Origin: Flavobacterium sp. N2820 | GTDB taxonomy: Bacteria > Bacteroidota > Bacteroidia > Flavobacteriales > Flavobacteriaceae | Length of the DNA: 64,000 nt | Reading direction: 5' to 3' | Assembly (NCBI RefSeq): GCF_025947285.1 | Contig: NZ_CP110008.1 | Coordinates: forward strand, 868,001-932,000 | Part shown: positions 38,401 through 45,893 of the stretch, in pieces | How positions within the stretch are numbered: position 1 is the first letter of the stretch | Layout of the letters: every line of letters begins with the position of its first letter | The notes under the pieces: model-generated | Databases searched by the model: none | What the model saw: only the letters and a program-made list of their open reading frames with translations | Told to the model about the DNA's origin: nothing | Made by a program: the position numbers and the translations under genes

Positions 38401-38522
38401 TAGGAGGAACGATGTTTTCGTTAATCTTAACTTTATTTGTAATTCCTGCCATTTATTTAATGTGGTCGAAAGCCAAAAAACATAGACCTGAATTTGATAA
38501 TTTAGACGCTTTAGAGAAATAA
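35436..38522 (+). CDS. RND efflux pump inner-membrane transporter (AcrB/MexB-like)
   Basis: 1028 aa. TM1 is at the N-terminus, followed by a porter domain (VRTNYTGANSDIIESQITEPLEKAI), TM2-7 (including GLVVDDGIVVTENIFKKVEEG in TM4, with the paired Asp residues of the proton relay), a second porter domain, and TM8-12 (IGTVMLIGLVTKNGILIVEFANQLREQG). HAE1-type multidrug pumps have this layout and length. The substrate cannot be deduced. Confidence 0.95.
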   Translation: MSLSTLSIKRPVFTIVINLLIILFGILGFSYLGVREFPSIDPAVINVRTNYTGANSDIIESQITEPLEKAINSIDGIRNITSSSNQGSSNITVEFKLEKNLEEAANDVRDKVSQAIRSLPQDIDAPPVVSKADADSDAIISMTVQSQSRNALELSDYAENVISERIQTIPGVSSVQIWGQKRYSMRIWMDPIKLNSYGITVADVRNALDKQNVELPSGKLTGANTELMVKTLGNLSTEKEFNDIIIVSDANKTVRLSDIGNAVLASENLETKFTESGNPMVAVAVIPQPGTNYLEIAEQFYAEIEKLKKDLPADIKLDIALDNTIFIKKSVVEVAETLAISVVLVIIIIFLFFRDWSIAFRPLIDIPVSLIATFFIMYLCGFSINVLTLLAIVLATGLVVDDGIVVTENIFKKVEEGMSPIEAAIKGSNEIFFAVISISVTLAAVFLPIIFLEGFVGRLFREFGVVIGAAVLISAFVSLTLTPMLNAYLMKGGEQKKTKFYEFTEPFFVNLNKGYANSLTKFLNKKWLSFPIIGVCIGLIVLFFAILPKETAPYDDRSLGIISVTTPEGATYEYTDRFMEELSDLINDSIPEKKVALVITSPGFLSSSVNAGRVRLALVDPSEREKSQKEIVDDLNKWTKKYPQAKVNVSEQPTISVNRRGGLPIQYIIQAPNFEQLRAKIPQFMEEASKNETFSNVDVNLKFNKPEINVTINREKAESLGVSVLDVAQTLQLSLSGQRFGYFMRNGKQYQVIGQFDEKDRDAPLDLTSIFVKNKAGALIQLDNVVEVEEQSNPPQLFHNNRYMSATVSAGLAPGKSMIDGINAMDEIKEKVLDDTFTTDLGGESRDFVESSSNTSFAFGLALLLIYLILAAQFESFIDPFIIILTVPMAVAGALFSLWLFGQTWNIFSQIGTVMLIGLVTKNGILIVEFANQLREQGKSKYDAILEASEARLRPILMTSLAIALGALPIALSLGAASASRMGMGVVIVGGTMFSLILTLFVIPAIYLMWSKAKKHRPEFDNLDALEK

Positions 38523-38528
38523 AATAAA

Positions 38529-38638
38529 CCGCAGATTCGCAAATTAAAATTTGGAAAGCAAAATTAGAATCCAATACATCGGTACTTAATTCAAATGAAG
38601 TATGCTTTATAAAAATTAAAAAATCTGTGAATCCGTGG
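38529..38638. repeat. Diverged inverted repeat of the ACACAGAT family
   Basis: CCGCAGATTCGCA (38529-38541) and TGTGAATCCGTGG (38626-38638) are imperfect inverted arms (10 of 13 pair) in the gap between the RND pump and the TolC-like gene. It reaches to within 15 bp of the chosen tolC start. Confidence 0.5.
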
Positions 38639-38652
38639 CAAACAAAAACATT

Positions 38653-39957
38653 ATGCGAAATTTATATATAACTTTATTCATTTTTATTCTTGGAATTTCT
38701 GTGCAAGCACAAGAATTGCTTTCATTAGAAGATGCCGTAAAAATTGCATTAGAAAACAATTATGATATTAAAATTGCGGAAAACAATTCCAAAATAGATG
38801 CCACCAATAACAATTTAGCCAATGCGGGAATGTTGCCTTCCCTAAATGCAAATTTTACAAACAACAACAGTCAATTGGATACCAAACAAACCCAAGGTGA
38901 TGGCTCTGAAAGGGAACTAGACAATGCCAAAAACATGAATTTAACCTATGGCGTTGGTTTAGATTGGACTATTTTTGATGGCTTAAGTATGTTTGCCCGA
39001 AAAGAGCAATTGAACGTTTTGGAACAACAAGGAAAAGCCGAATTACAAGCGGCTATTTTAACTAAAATTAGCGATGTATACCTAACCTATTTTGATTTGG
39101 TACAACAACAACAAGTAATCGCATCAATTGACACCGCAATTGTGATTTCTAACCAACGCTTAACTACCGCACAAAATCGTTTTAGTATTGGAAAAGCTTC
39201 AAAATTAGAAGTATTGAATGCACAAGTAGACTTGAACAGTGATATAAGTCTGCTTTTAAAACAAAAAGAATTATACCGCAATACCAAAATCAGAATGAAT
39301 GAATTATTGATTCGTGAGATACAAACTGATTTTAAAGTAGCCAAAGAAATCGCATTTGATCAAAATTTAGATTTCAATGCACTCAAAGAAACTGCTGAAA
39401 AACAAAACCCGCTGTTACAAGCGCAAATTTTAGAAAAAAAAGTAGCCGATTTGAATCTAAAACAGGTCAAGGGCAATCGCTATCCAACCGTTAGAATTAC
39501 TTCTGGATATAACTTTACACGCTCTGAGGCTTCGTTGGGATTTATTACCCAATCTTCTGGACAAGGTTTTGTATATGGAGTAACCGCTACAGTGCCAATA
39601 TTTAATGGCTTTTTACAAAATAAAAATGAAAAAGTTGCAAAATATCAAGTGGAGAATGCTGGCTTAGTATTGGAACAGCAAAAATTAGCTTTAACGGCAC
39701 AATTAGCTACTTTGTATGCAAGTTACCAAACCAATTTGGAACTCGTAAAAGTAGAAGAAAAAAACCTCGAAATCGCAAAACAAAACCTAGATATTACTTT
39801 GGCAAAATTCAAAATCGGGACCATTACTACCATCGAGTTTAGAACCGCTCAACAAAATTTTGTGGAGGCATCCGTTCGTTATTCCAATGCGCAATACCTA
39901 ACCAAACTTTCCGAAATTAACTTAAAAGAATTAGCAGGTACTTTACAACTAAATTAA
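38653..39957 (+). CDS. TolC-family outer-membrane efflux channel
   Basis: 434 aa. The ATG at 38653 begins the signal peptide (MRNLYITLFIFILGISVQAQE); a GTG six codons upstream lies within repeat DNA. Two OEP repeats with long helices: first half LEDAVKIALENNYDIKIAENNSKI, second half LNLKQVKGNRYPTVRITSGYNF, and the equatorial motif KIGTITTIEFRTAQQNF. It completes the tripartite pump with the two genes before it. Confidence 0.93.
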   Translation: MRNLYITLFIFILGISVQAQELLSLEDAVKIALENNYDIKIAENNSKIDATNNNLANAGMLPSLNANFTNNNSQLDTKQTQGDGSERELDNAKNMNLTYGVGLDWTIFDGLSMFARKEQLNVLEQQGKAELQAAILTKISDVYLTYFDLVQQQQVIASIDTAIVISNQRLTTAQNRFSIGKASKLEVLNAQVDLNSDISLLLKQKELYRNTKIRMNELLIREIQTDFKVAKEIAFDQNLDFNALKETAEKQNPLLQAQILEKKVADLNLKQVKGNRYPTVRITSGYNFTRSEASLGFITQSSGQGFVYGVTATVPIFNGFLQNKNEKVAKYQVENAGLVLEQQKLALTAQLATLYASYQTNLELVKVEEKNLEIAKQNLDITLAKFKIGTITTIEFRTAQQNFVEASVRYSNAQYLTKLSEINLKELAGTLQLN

Positions 39958-39970
39958 TATATTTTTACTG

Positions 39971-40013
39971 TTAACTTATAACTTTTAACTTATAACTTAT
40001 AACTTTTAACTTA
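39971..40013 (+). repeat. TTAACTTATAACTT tandem repeat
   Basis: Four-fold repetition of a TAACTTATAACTT-like unit fills most of the gap between the TolC-like gene and the bestrophin start. Simple-sequence repeat, no known role. Confidence 0.7.
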
Positions 40014-40016
40014 CAA

Positions 40017-40879
40017 ATGGTTCAATACAACCCTAAAGACTGGATTACCTTCATTTTTCGTTTTCACGAATCAGATACCTTTCGTCAACTGATTCCCATG
40101 ATGATTTTCATTGGATTGTATGCAGGAGGCATCGCTTATTTAGAGTTAGAATATTGGAACCTTTCCGAAAATAGCCATGTAAAAAACCTTACCGTAATGC
40201 ATACAACAGTAGGTTTTGTATTGTCATTATTGTTAGCCTATCGAACCAACACCGCCTATGACCGTTGGTGGGAAGGCAGAAAACAATGGGGCGCTTTAGT
40301 AAACAACAGCCGAAACTTAGCCATAAAAATAGCTGCCTACACCACAGATGAAAGCGATAGAAATTTTTTAGAAAAGTAATTCCTGCTTATGCCTCAGTAC
40401 TTTCTAAACATTTATTAAATGAAGAAGTCAGCAAAATGCTGTTTGAAGGCTTAGAGTTAGAAATGGATCACCACAAACACCGCCCTAATCAGGTGGCTAA
40501 AATGCTATTTCAAAAAGCAAATGACTTGTACACTTCAAAAAAAATAACGGGGGATCAATTTTACATTATCAATGCTGAACTGCAATCGTTTACCGATATC
40601 TGTGGGGCTTGTGAGCGTATAAAAAACACCCCTATTCCCTACTCATACAGTTCTTTTATCAAAAAATTCATCTTCTTTTTTGTAATGACTTTACCCTTTG
40701 GATTCGTATTCAGCTTAGGCTATTATGTAATACCTGTGGTAATTTTCATCTTCTATGTTTTAGCGAGTTTAGAATTAATCGCAGAAGAAATCGAAGACCC
40801 ATTTGGCAACGACGCTAACGATTTACCCATGACAAAAATTGCTTCCAATATTAAAAAACATGTGGAAGAAATAATTTAA
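40017..40879 (+). pseudogene. Bestrophin-family chloride channel, broken by a one-base deletion
   Basis: The first frame (40017-40379, 120 aa) carries the bestrophin N-terminus (FHESDTFRQLIPMM, LLAYRTNTAYDRWWEGRKQWGALVNNSRNL) and stops early at GAAAAGTAA. The second frame continues the protein from about 40370 (RKVIPAYASVLSKHLL) to 40879, including QLQSF-like ELQSFTDICGACERIKNTPIPYSYS. The break is at a T6 run, 40364-40369; seven Ts would restore one 287-aa protein. Both halves keep intact coding character, so this is either a very recent mutation, a sequencing error, or slippage-tolerant expression. Confidence 0.88.
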
Positions 40880-41029
40880 GCAATTAATAATCAACAGTTC
40901 AGAAATGATTTTTCTTTAAATCCTAATGGTTTAAAAATTAGTAGTAAGATAAATAATCACATAAAATAGATTTTGAAAAACCCAATCAGGTTCCTTCTAT
41001 TTTTATCGTTAAGCCCTTTACAATTTATT

Positions 41030-41060
41030 TTGTTTTTAACACAAATATTATCTATTTTTG
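41030..41060 (+). promoter_or_regulatory. Promoter of the TIGR03643-DUF2452 operon
   Basis: TTG (41030-41032), 20 nt, TATTTTTG (41053-41060): close to the Bacteroidetes consensus, 30 bp before the start codon at 41091. Confidence 0.6.
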
Positions 41061-41090
41061 TTTAATTATTTACTCATAATAATAAACAAA

Positions 41091-41393
41091 ATGAAACCTG
41101 TTATTGCAACCATTACAAACGAAGCTTTATCCGAAAGTCAAATCGATCGCATTATTGAAATGGCATGGGAAGATCGTACACCTTTTGATGCCATTACCTT
41201 CCAATTCGGACTAGCGGAAGCCGAGGTAAAAGCATTAATGAAAAAAGAACTCAAGTTTAGTAGTTACAAACTGTGGCGCACCCGTGTAGAAAATTGCAAA
41301 ACCAAACACAGCGCCAAACGCAATGCAGCAATCGACCGATTCAAATGCACACGACAACGCAGCATCTCCAACAATAAAATTGCTAAAAGGTAA
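41091..41393 (+). CDS. TIGR03643-family small protein
   Basis: 100 aa from the ATG at 41091; the frame is open 11 codons further up, but that part is promoter-like. SQIDRIIEMAWEDRTPFDAITFQFGLAEAEVKALMKKEL followed by a basic tail (WRTRVENCKTKHSAKRN) is the TIGR03643 pattern, a helix-turn-helix-like small protein of unknown function. In Bacteroidetes it is often next to DUF2452 and light-response genes. Here DUF2452 follows after 3 bases. Confidence 0.85.
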   Translation: MKPVIATITNEALSESQIDRIIEMAWEDRTPFDAITFQFGLAEAEVKALMKKELKFSSYKLWRTRVENCKTKHSAKRNAAIDRFKCTRQRSISNNKIAKR

Positions 41394-41396
41394 GTT

Positions 41397-41795
41397 ATGG
41401 AAACCAAAAAACCAGATAATGTAGTGTATTCTGAAAAAGAAGGCTACAACGCAAGCCTAATGCGCTACGGAACCAATGTAGGCGCACCCGTAATTCAAAT
41501 TGATGATGTAGTCGCTTTCAAAAGCAGAGGCATTAGAAATGTCAATAAAGAATTTGAAAACAAGTTCAACGAACTCAAACAACAGTACGAAAGCCTAATG
41601 AAAGAGTTCGAATACAATGAATTGGTCTACAGTGCTAAATTCTCTTTTGAACCAGTCATTGGGGAGCTATACCACCTCTACCGTGGAGCTGATGGCCTCA
41701 ACTTTCTATCATTAATTTCACCCACAGAATGTAACAGAGAACACCTGGGCACTTTCCGTCTCAACAGTGATAAAAAATGGATCTTTATCGAATAA
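41397..41795 (+). CDS. DUF2452 family protein
   Basis: 132 aa. NASLMRYGTNVGAPVIQIDDV, then a helical KFNELKQQYESLMKEFEYNELVYSAKFSFEPVIGELYHLYR, then the end LGTFRLNSDKKWIFIE. This matches DUF2452. The function is unknown. It is in an operon with the TIGR03643 gene. The first hairpin-repeat cluster begins 35 bp after its stop. Confidence 0.85.
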   Translation: METKKPDNVVYSEKEGYNASLMRYGTNVGAPVIQIDDVVAFKSRGIRNVNKEFENKFNELKQQYESLMKEFEYNELVYSAKFSFEPVIGELYHLYRGADGLNFLSLISPTECNREHLGTFRLNSDKKWIFIE

Positions 41796-42433
41796 AAGCA
41801 CTAATTAAGTAGCGCTATTCTCCACCTCCATGTCATGCTGAACTTGTTTCAGCATCTCTCTCTTTTGTCATGCTGAACTTGTTTCAGCATCTCTCTCTTT
41901 TGTCATGCTGAACTCGTTTCAGCATCTCATTTCACACTCTCTTTAGAACCTGACCCGAGCTTGCGAATTGACGAAGTAAGTAAGTTCAGGTTGACAATCC
42001 GTGCGTATAATTTGTTTTCTCTGTCATGCTGAACTCGTTTCAGCATCTCCTCTCCTTTTGTCATTCCGAACTCGTTTCAGCATCTCTCTTTTGTCATGCT
42101 GAACTCGTTTCAGCATCTCGTTTCAGCATCTCATTGCTAATTAAATAACCGCAAAATAAATTATGTAAATACGTACTCATTTACTTGCAACAACTTTTAT
42201 CAATTATCAATAACACATCACACTTTTCGATAGATGGGTTGTTTTGTTATTTTCTATTTTTATGAAACTATAAGTACGATGGAACTAGACATAACTAACG
42301 TAGCAAGAATGTGAACGAAATATGTATAGTGAATACGCTAAAACGACTGTAGTTTTATTCCATACTATCATAAAAAAAGGTATGCATTCGATTGTAATTT
42401 GAATGTATTGTCATCTTAAAAAGTATATAATTT
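41796..42433. other. Gene-free stretch: repeat cluster then AT-rich spacer
   Basis: The first 340 bases hold repeat cluster 1. The remaining ~300 bases (42133-42433) are AT-rich with no RNA gene, promoter or coding sequence that I can support. Confidence 0.6.
41831..42132. repeat. Hairpin-repeat cluster 1
   Basis: Six plus-strand type A hairpins (21-bp cores starting at 41835, 41870, 41905, 42026, 42063 and 42096) and a partial seventh at the end. One opposite-strand type B unit is present, with inverted arms AACCTGA (41947-41953) and TCAGGTT (41986-41992). Spacers are pyrimidine-rich. The copy at 42063 has the left arm of the ATTCCGAA variant but the right arm of the standard one, so it looks recombinant. 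Confidence 0.92.
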
Positions 42434-42604
42434 ATGAAAACCTATTTTTTTTATTTTTCTACACTAATATTTATAATTTGGGTTTTAAATTTAATTAAAG
42501 ATTTTCGTCAAAAAAAGATTCAAAAAGTAAGTGATTTATACATCAGTTTTATTTGTCTTTTAATTGCCTTTTTAATTTTTTATTTAATATATAAAAATAT
42601 TTAA
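42434..42604 (+). CDS. Small two-helix membrane protein
   Basis: 56 aa: a first membrane helix (YFFYFSTLIFIIWVLNLI), a basic loop (KDFRQKKIQK), and a second helix (YISFICLLIAFLIFYLIY). There is no homology I recognise and it is extremely AT-rich. With the next small gene it forms a tandem pair of similar design. Coding status is supported only by the orderly hydrophobic/basic layout. Confidence 0.45.
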   Translation: MKTYFFYFSTLIFIIWVLNLIKDFRQKKIQKVSDLYISFICLLIAFLIFYLIYKNI

Positions 42605-42637
42605 TAATTTAGTTTTTTTCATTTTTAATATAAATAT

Positions 42638-42814
42638 ATGAACAATATTGCAAAGATAATTGTGTACCTATTAATTATACTATTTTTAGTTTTTGAATTA
42701 ACAAAACCTTTAAAAATAGAAGAATCAACAAAAAAAATTATAATAAAAGGTGTTTATTTACTTTTAATTATAAAATTAATTTCTGATATAATTACTCATA
42801 TTAAATTGTTATAG
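42638..42814 (+). CDS. Small two-helix membrane protein
   Basis: 58 aa: a helix (AKIIVYLLIILFLVFEL), a charged loop (TKPLKIEESTKK), and a helix (GVYLLLIIKLISDIITHI). It is similar in layout but not in sequence to the preceding 56-aa frame, 33 bp upstream. Possibly immunity- or holin-like small proteins; no function can be assigned. Confidence 0.45.
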   Translation: MNNIAKIIVYLLIILFLVFELTKPLKIEESTKKIIIKGVYLLLIIKLISDIITHIKLL

Positions 42815-42859
42815 TTGTAAATAGTTGTTAAGCTCAATCTGACGTTGACAAAATATTAA

Positions 42860-42979
42860 AAAGGAGTTTACTCAAATTATTATGTCTTTGGAATTAATGT
42901 TACTGGAGAACCAGATCCTGTTCAAAATGCAAATGGAGGTAATCTTTCAGTTCCATGTGATCAAGTGTCTTATCCTTAA
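42860..42979 (+). pseudogene. Truncated 3' end of an unidentified gene
   Basis: 39 codons ending TAA, reading GVYSNYYVFGINVTGEPDP, then VQNANGGNLSVPCDQVSYP. It has the look of the end of a secreted beta-rich protein. The codon before it is a stop (TAA at 42857-42859), and no start codon or ribosome-binding context fits. I read it as the remnant of a larger gene; the parent is unknown. Confidence 0.45.
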
Positions 42980-43029
42980 ATAAATAATAAAGGGTTATTT
43001 TATACAACCCTATAATAAAAAATATTACT

Positions 43030-43959
43030 ATGAAACTAAAATTATATTTATTTGTATCTTTTTTCTTTATTAATTGCGCATTTTGTCAAGAATTTGTAGT
43101 TATAGATAATGAAACATTAGATTTTATTGAAGATGTTAGATACGAACTTTTTTACAACAAAAAAATAGTTTACGCAGATTACTGTAATAATGAAAGCAAA
43201 ACTATATTGCCTATAAATATTATTTTTGATACAATTGTTTTAAGAAAATTAAACTACGAAGAAAAAAAAATAAGTATAGACAAAATATCTAATATAATTT
43301 TAATGAACGAAAAAATTGAAATTTTAAATGAAATAGTCTTAACTAATATTAATAACGAAATTATACTTGGAGAAAAAAATAAATTTGTTAGAAGAAGAAG
43401 TAACGGCTTATCTAAAGATAATTTATATGGTTTAGTATTTGAAAATAAAACAAATAAGGATTTAGAAATTAATAAAATTGAATTTTTTGTTGAAAAAATA
43501 AAACATAAAACAGCTTATCGAATAGAAATATACGAGTTCGAAGAACCACCAATAAAAATTGGTATTCAAGAAGCTAAACTAGGAAATTTAATAACCTCTA
43601 CTGATACTTTATACCTACGCCCAAATCAAAAAAATAAAATTGAATATATTTTTGATGAAAAAATAATTTTAAAAAAACAACCAATATTTGTTTTTATTGA
43701 GTTAATCTGCCATTTAGATGAAAACAACAAAAGTTTTGAGCCAAATTTTAAAGAGGTTAGCAAAATTAAATTCTGTCTTTCTAATAATTCTAATTATTTT
43801 GCAAAACTTATAGATGCAAATACTTCAATATTATCAGAAAATATGATAAATATTAATGCATGGCTTAATAATGATTATTTTAATACTTTCTTTTCAAAAC
43901 CTCATAAAAGTAGTATTGTAACTCCTGTGGTTTTGCTATATACAAGAAAGTTAGATTAG
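43030..43959 (+). CDS. Hypothetical secreted protein
   Basis: 309 aa with a signal peptide (MKLKLYLFVSFFFINCAFCQ). The first ~100 residues resemble a regulatory-like beta domain with the phrase EILNEIVLTN, commonly seen in Flavobacterial surface proteins. The rest is beta-rich and charged (RIEIYEFEEPPIKIG, PIFVFIELICHLDENN). No catalytic motif. Codon use is strongly A/T-ending, more so than the housekeeping genes. It lies in the block between repeat clusters 1 and 2. Confidence 0.65.
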   Translation: MKLKLYLFVSFFFINCAFCQEFVVIDNETLDFIEDVRYELFYNKKIVYADYCNNESKTILPINIIFDTIVLRKLNYEEKKISIDKISNIILMNEKIEILNEIVLTNINNEIILGEKNKFVRRRSNGLSKDNLYGLVFENKTNKDLEINKIEFFVEKIKHKTAYRIEIYEFEEPPIKIGIQEAKLGNLITSTDTLYLRPNQKNKIEYIFDEKIILKKQPIFVFIELICHLDENNKSFEPNFKEVSKIKFCLSNNSNYFAKLIDANTSILSENMININAWLNNDYFNTFFSKPHKSSIVTPVVLLYTRKLD

Positions 43960-44433
43960 AAAAAAAATTAAGTTACATTGAAAAAAAAAATCACTAAAGA
44001 CATCTTGTAACAGCAGTTTCACAAAATGGCGGGTTCATTGCTAATTTGAAGTTCTGTCTTTAAAATTAAATAGTGCTAACAGATAGTAAAATGCGTCAAA
44101 GTCAGCCACTTATTCAAAATCCGCAAGTTGAACATAAGATTGATAAGCAATCCGAAGTCTTGTCATGCTAAACTAGTTTTCAGCATCTCCTCTCTTATGT
44201 CATGCTGAACTCGTTTCAGCATCTCCTCACCTTTTGTCATGCTGAACTCGTTTCAGCATCTCTCTCTTTTGTCATGCTGAACTCGTTTCAGCATCTCATT
44301 TCACACTCTCTTTAGAACCTGACCCGAGCTTGCGAATTGACGAAGTAAACAAGTTCAGGTTGACAAACGTTGTGTTTTTCCATTTCATGCGAAACTCTTA
44401 TCCTTCCTGTCATAGTACAAGCTTCGATTAGAA
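43960..44433. other. Gene-free stretch: unassigned segment then repeat cluster 2
   Basis: About 200 bp after the orphan gene (43960-44160) include a less AT-rich piece around 44010-44150 (for example AATGGCGGGTTCATTGC and GTCAGCCACTTATTC) that does not code for anything I recognise. It may be a relic. Then comes repeat cluster 2 (44161-44366) and about 67 bp before the next gene's 3' end. Confidence 0.5.
44161..44366. repeat. Hairpin-repeat cluster 2
   Basis: Four plus-strand type A units (cores starting at 44165, degenerate; 44202; 44239; 44274) and one type B unit on the opposite strand with arms AACCTGA (44316-44322) and TCAGGTT (44355-44361). Bases 44239-44365 match 41870-41996 of cluster 1 at 124 of 127 positions, in the same orientation. 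Confidence 0.92.
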
Positions 44434-44931
44434 TTATTTGTTCAACTGATATATTTTTTCTAAAAAGAGTACCTTCTCCTCTTCAGTCCAAATAGAAGTA
44501 TATACCAGAAGATTTAAAAAATTAGTACCCACTGAACCAAACAAAAACACATTGTCAAGTTTTTCATCCGTATATTTCCAAATGACATATTCCTGTTTGG
44601 CACTTTCTTTAATCCATGCTGTTTTAAATTTATTTTCTTTTCTGTATTCGGAATCCCAGACATAAAACAATTTTACATTTTCAAAATCCGTGACATTGCT
44701 TTTAAAAAAAGGATAGGCTTTTTTAGGATTTTGAGCAATGGCAATAACTACTCCGTCTTTATTCTTCAAATACGTCTGACCACTAACATCCATCGTATTC
44801 AATTGTTCCCAAACACCCGGAATCTTAACTTCACCTGAATTGGTTTTTACCGTTGAGAAATTTGCCTCCTGAGAAAAAATAACATTTGGCAAGAAAAAAA
44901 ATAGAACTAATAACAACCGTAATCTATTCAT
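44434..44931 (-). CDS. Hypothetical secreted protein
   Basis: 165 aa. The ATG at 44931 begins the signal peptide (MNRLRLLLVLFFFLPNVIFSQ); the frame extends 15 codons further but without a better start. The mature part (VKIPGVWEQLNTMDVSGQTYLKNKDGVVIAIAQNPKKAYPF, then VTDFENVKLFYVWDSEY) is a compact alpha/beta domain. I do not recognise the family. It is downstream of the PAS-LuxR gene on the same strand with about 100 bp between. Confidence 0.7.
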   Translation of the reverse strand: MNRLRLLLVLFFFLPNVIFSQEANFSTVKTNSGEVKIPGVWEQLNTMDVSGQTYLKNKDGVVIAIAQNPKKAYPFFKSNVTDFENVKLFYVWDSEYRKENKFKTAWIKESAKQEYVIWKYTDEKLDNVFLFGSVGTNFLNLLVYTSIWTEEEKVLFLEKIYQLNK

Positions 44932-45030
44932 AATTTTGTTTTTATAATTTTTATACAATACATCGAAAGGAATCAAATATAGGGTAGTTTTTAATAAAAA
45001 CAGCTACTAATGCCTCCAAAACAGCACAAT

Positions 45031-45810
45031 TTATAGCAAAACTTCACTAACAACCTTTGCAATTAGTTCCGCGTTGTTTTTACAATTCGACTTCTTTAGA
45101 ATATTTTTCCGATGACTGTCAACGGTGTGCTTACTAATAAATAATAGTAATGCAATTTCACTACTTGTTTTTCCACTCAGAATTAATTTCAAGATTTCTT
45201 TTTCTCTAGCGGTAAATGATATAGAATCTGAAGTAATGGTAACAATATCATTTACAAGAACATTATGATAGGAAGGTTCTCCTGCTAATCCAATAAATGA
45301 AAGACCTGAGGGATGATTGTTAGTTTTTAAATTAGTAATATCTGTTTGAATTCCTATAACTCGAATTACCGCACCTTGATCATCCGTTTGAATTGTAACA
45401 GTTTGCATTAAAATCCATTTGTAATCACCTGAAGTAGTCTTCATTCGATAATCATAACTAACTTTATATTTTAGTACTTGGTCAGGTGTTAGACGACTAA
45501 AAAATTCAGCAACCTTTTGTTCATGAGCTAAAAACCGATTTTGGTCGTCGGGATGCATATTTTCAAAAACATATTGAGGTGTAAAATCATCCGGTTTTTC
45601 TACTTTCATTATGTTTACAACATTTTCACTTACATATTCAAAACTTGCAGTTGCAGGATTAAAAATATAATAATAGTAATCCCCAACTTGAAAAATATCT
45701 AATAACTTCTTATGGATCTCTAACTCAAACTTTATATCCATTTCTTTTTCTTGATAACGAGCAATCTCATACCAAGTCTTCTTCATGTCATCAAATTGTA
45801 GCTTTTCCAT
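45031..45810 (-). CDS. PAS-domain LuxR-type transcriptional regulator
   Basis: 259 aa cytoplasmic regulator. A PAS-3-like domain (about 45-160: YYIFNPATASFEYVSENVV, FENMHPDDQNRFLAHE, DYKWILMQTVTIQTDDQGAVIRVIGIQTDIT) is followed by a C-terminal LuxR helix-turn-helix (SFTAREKEILKLILSGKTS, SEIALLLFISKHTVDSHR). Ligand-binding or cofactor residues cannot be identified. It is divergent from the TPR-LytTR gene (83 bp between), so it may control that gene or itself. Confidence 0.88.
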   Translation of the reverse strand: MEKLQFDDMKKTWYEIARYQEKEMDIKFELEIHKKLLDIFQVGDYYYYIFNPATASFEYVSENVVNIMKVEKPDDFTPQYVFENMHPDDQNRFLAHEQKVAEFFSRLTPDQVLKYKVSYDYRMKTTSGDYKWILMQTVTIQTDDQGAVIRVIGIQTDITNLKTNNHPSGLSFIGLAGEPSYHNVLVNDIVTITSDSISFTAREKEILKLILSGKTSSEIALLLFISKHTVDSHRKNILKKSNCKNNAELIAKVVSEVLL

Positions 45811-45893
45811 AGCGAGGAGGGATTAAAAATCACTATAAATAGGGATTTTATGTTGTTCTCAAAAATAATAAATTTGTTTGTAAAATGAAATAA

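Noticed and set aside
38635..38652. GTG start for the TolC-like protein
   Set aside because: It lies within a diverged ACACAGAT-family repeat, and the signal peptide begins at 38653.
40017..40879. Programmed ribosomal frameshift in the bestrophin gene
   Set aside because: A T6 run alone is weak evidence, and I see no nearby stimulatory hairpin or Shine-Dalgarno element. A deletion or sequencing error is simpler.
42991..43011. AGGGTT/AACCCT hairpin as a terminator before the 43.0 kb gene
   Set aside because: Only six base pairs, a 9-nt AT loop and no T-run on the plus strand; too weak to list.
44010..44150. Integron-like attachment site or small RNA
   Set aside because: The piece stands out in composition, but I found no convincing inverted arms, integrase or promoter, so it is only noted as unassigned.
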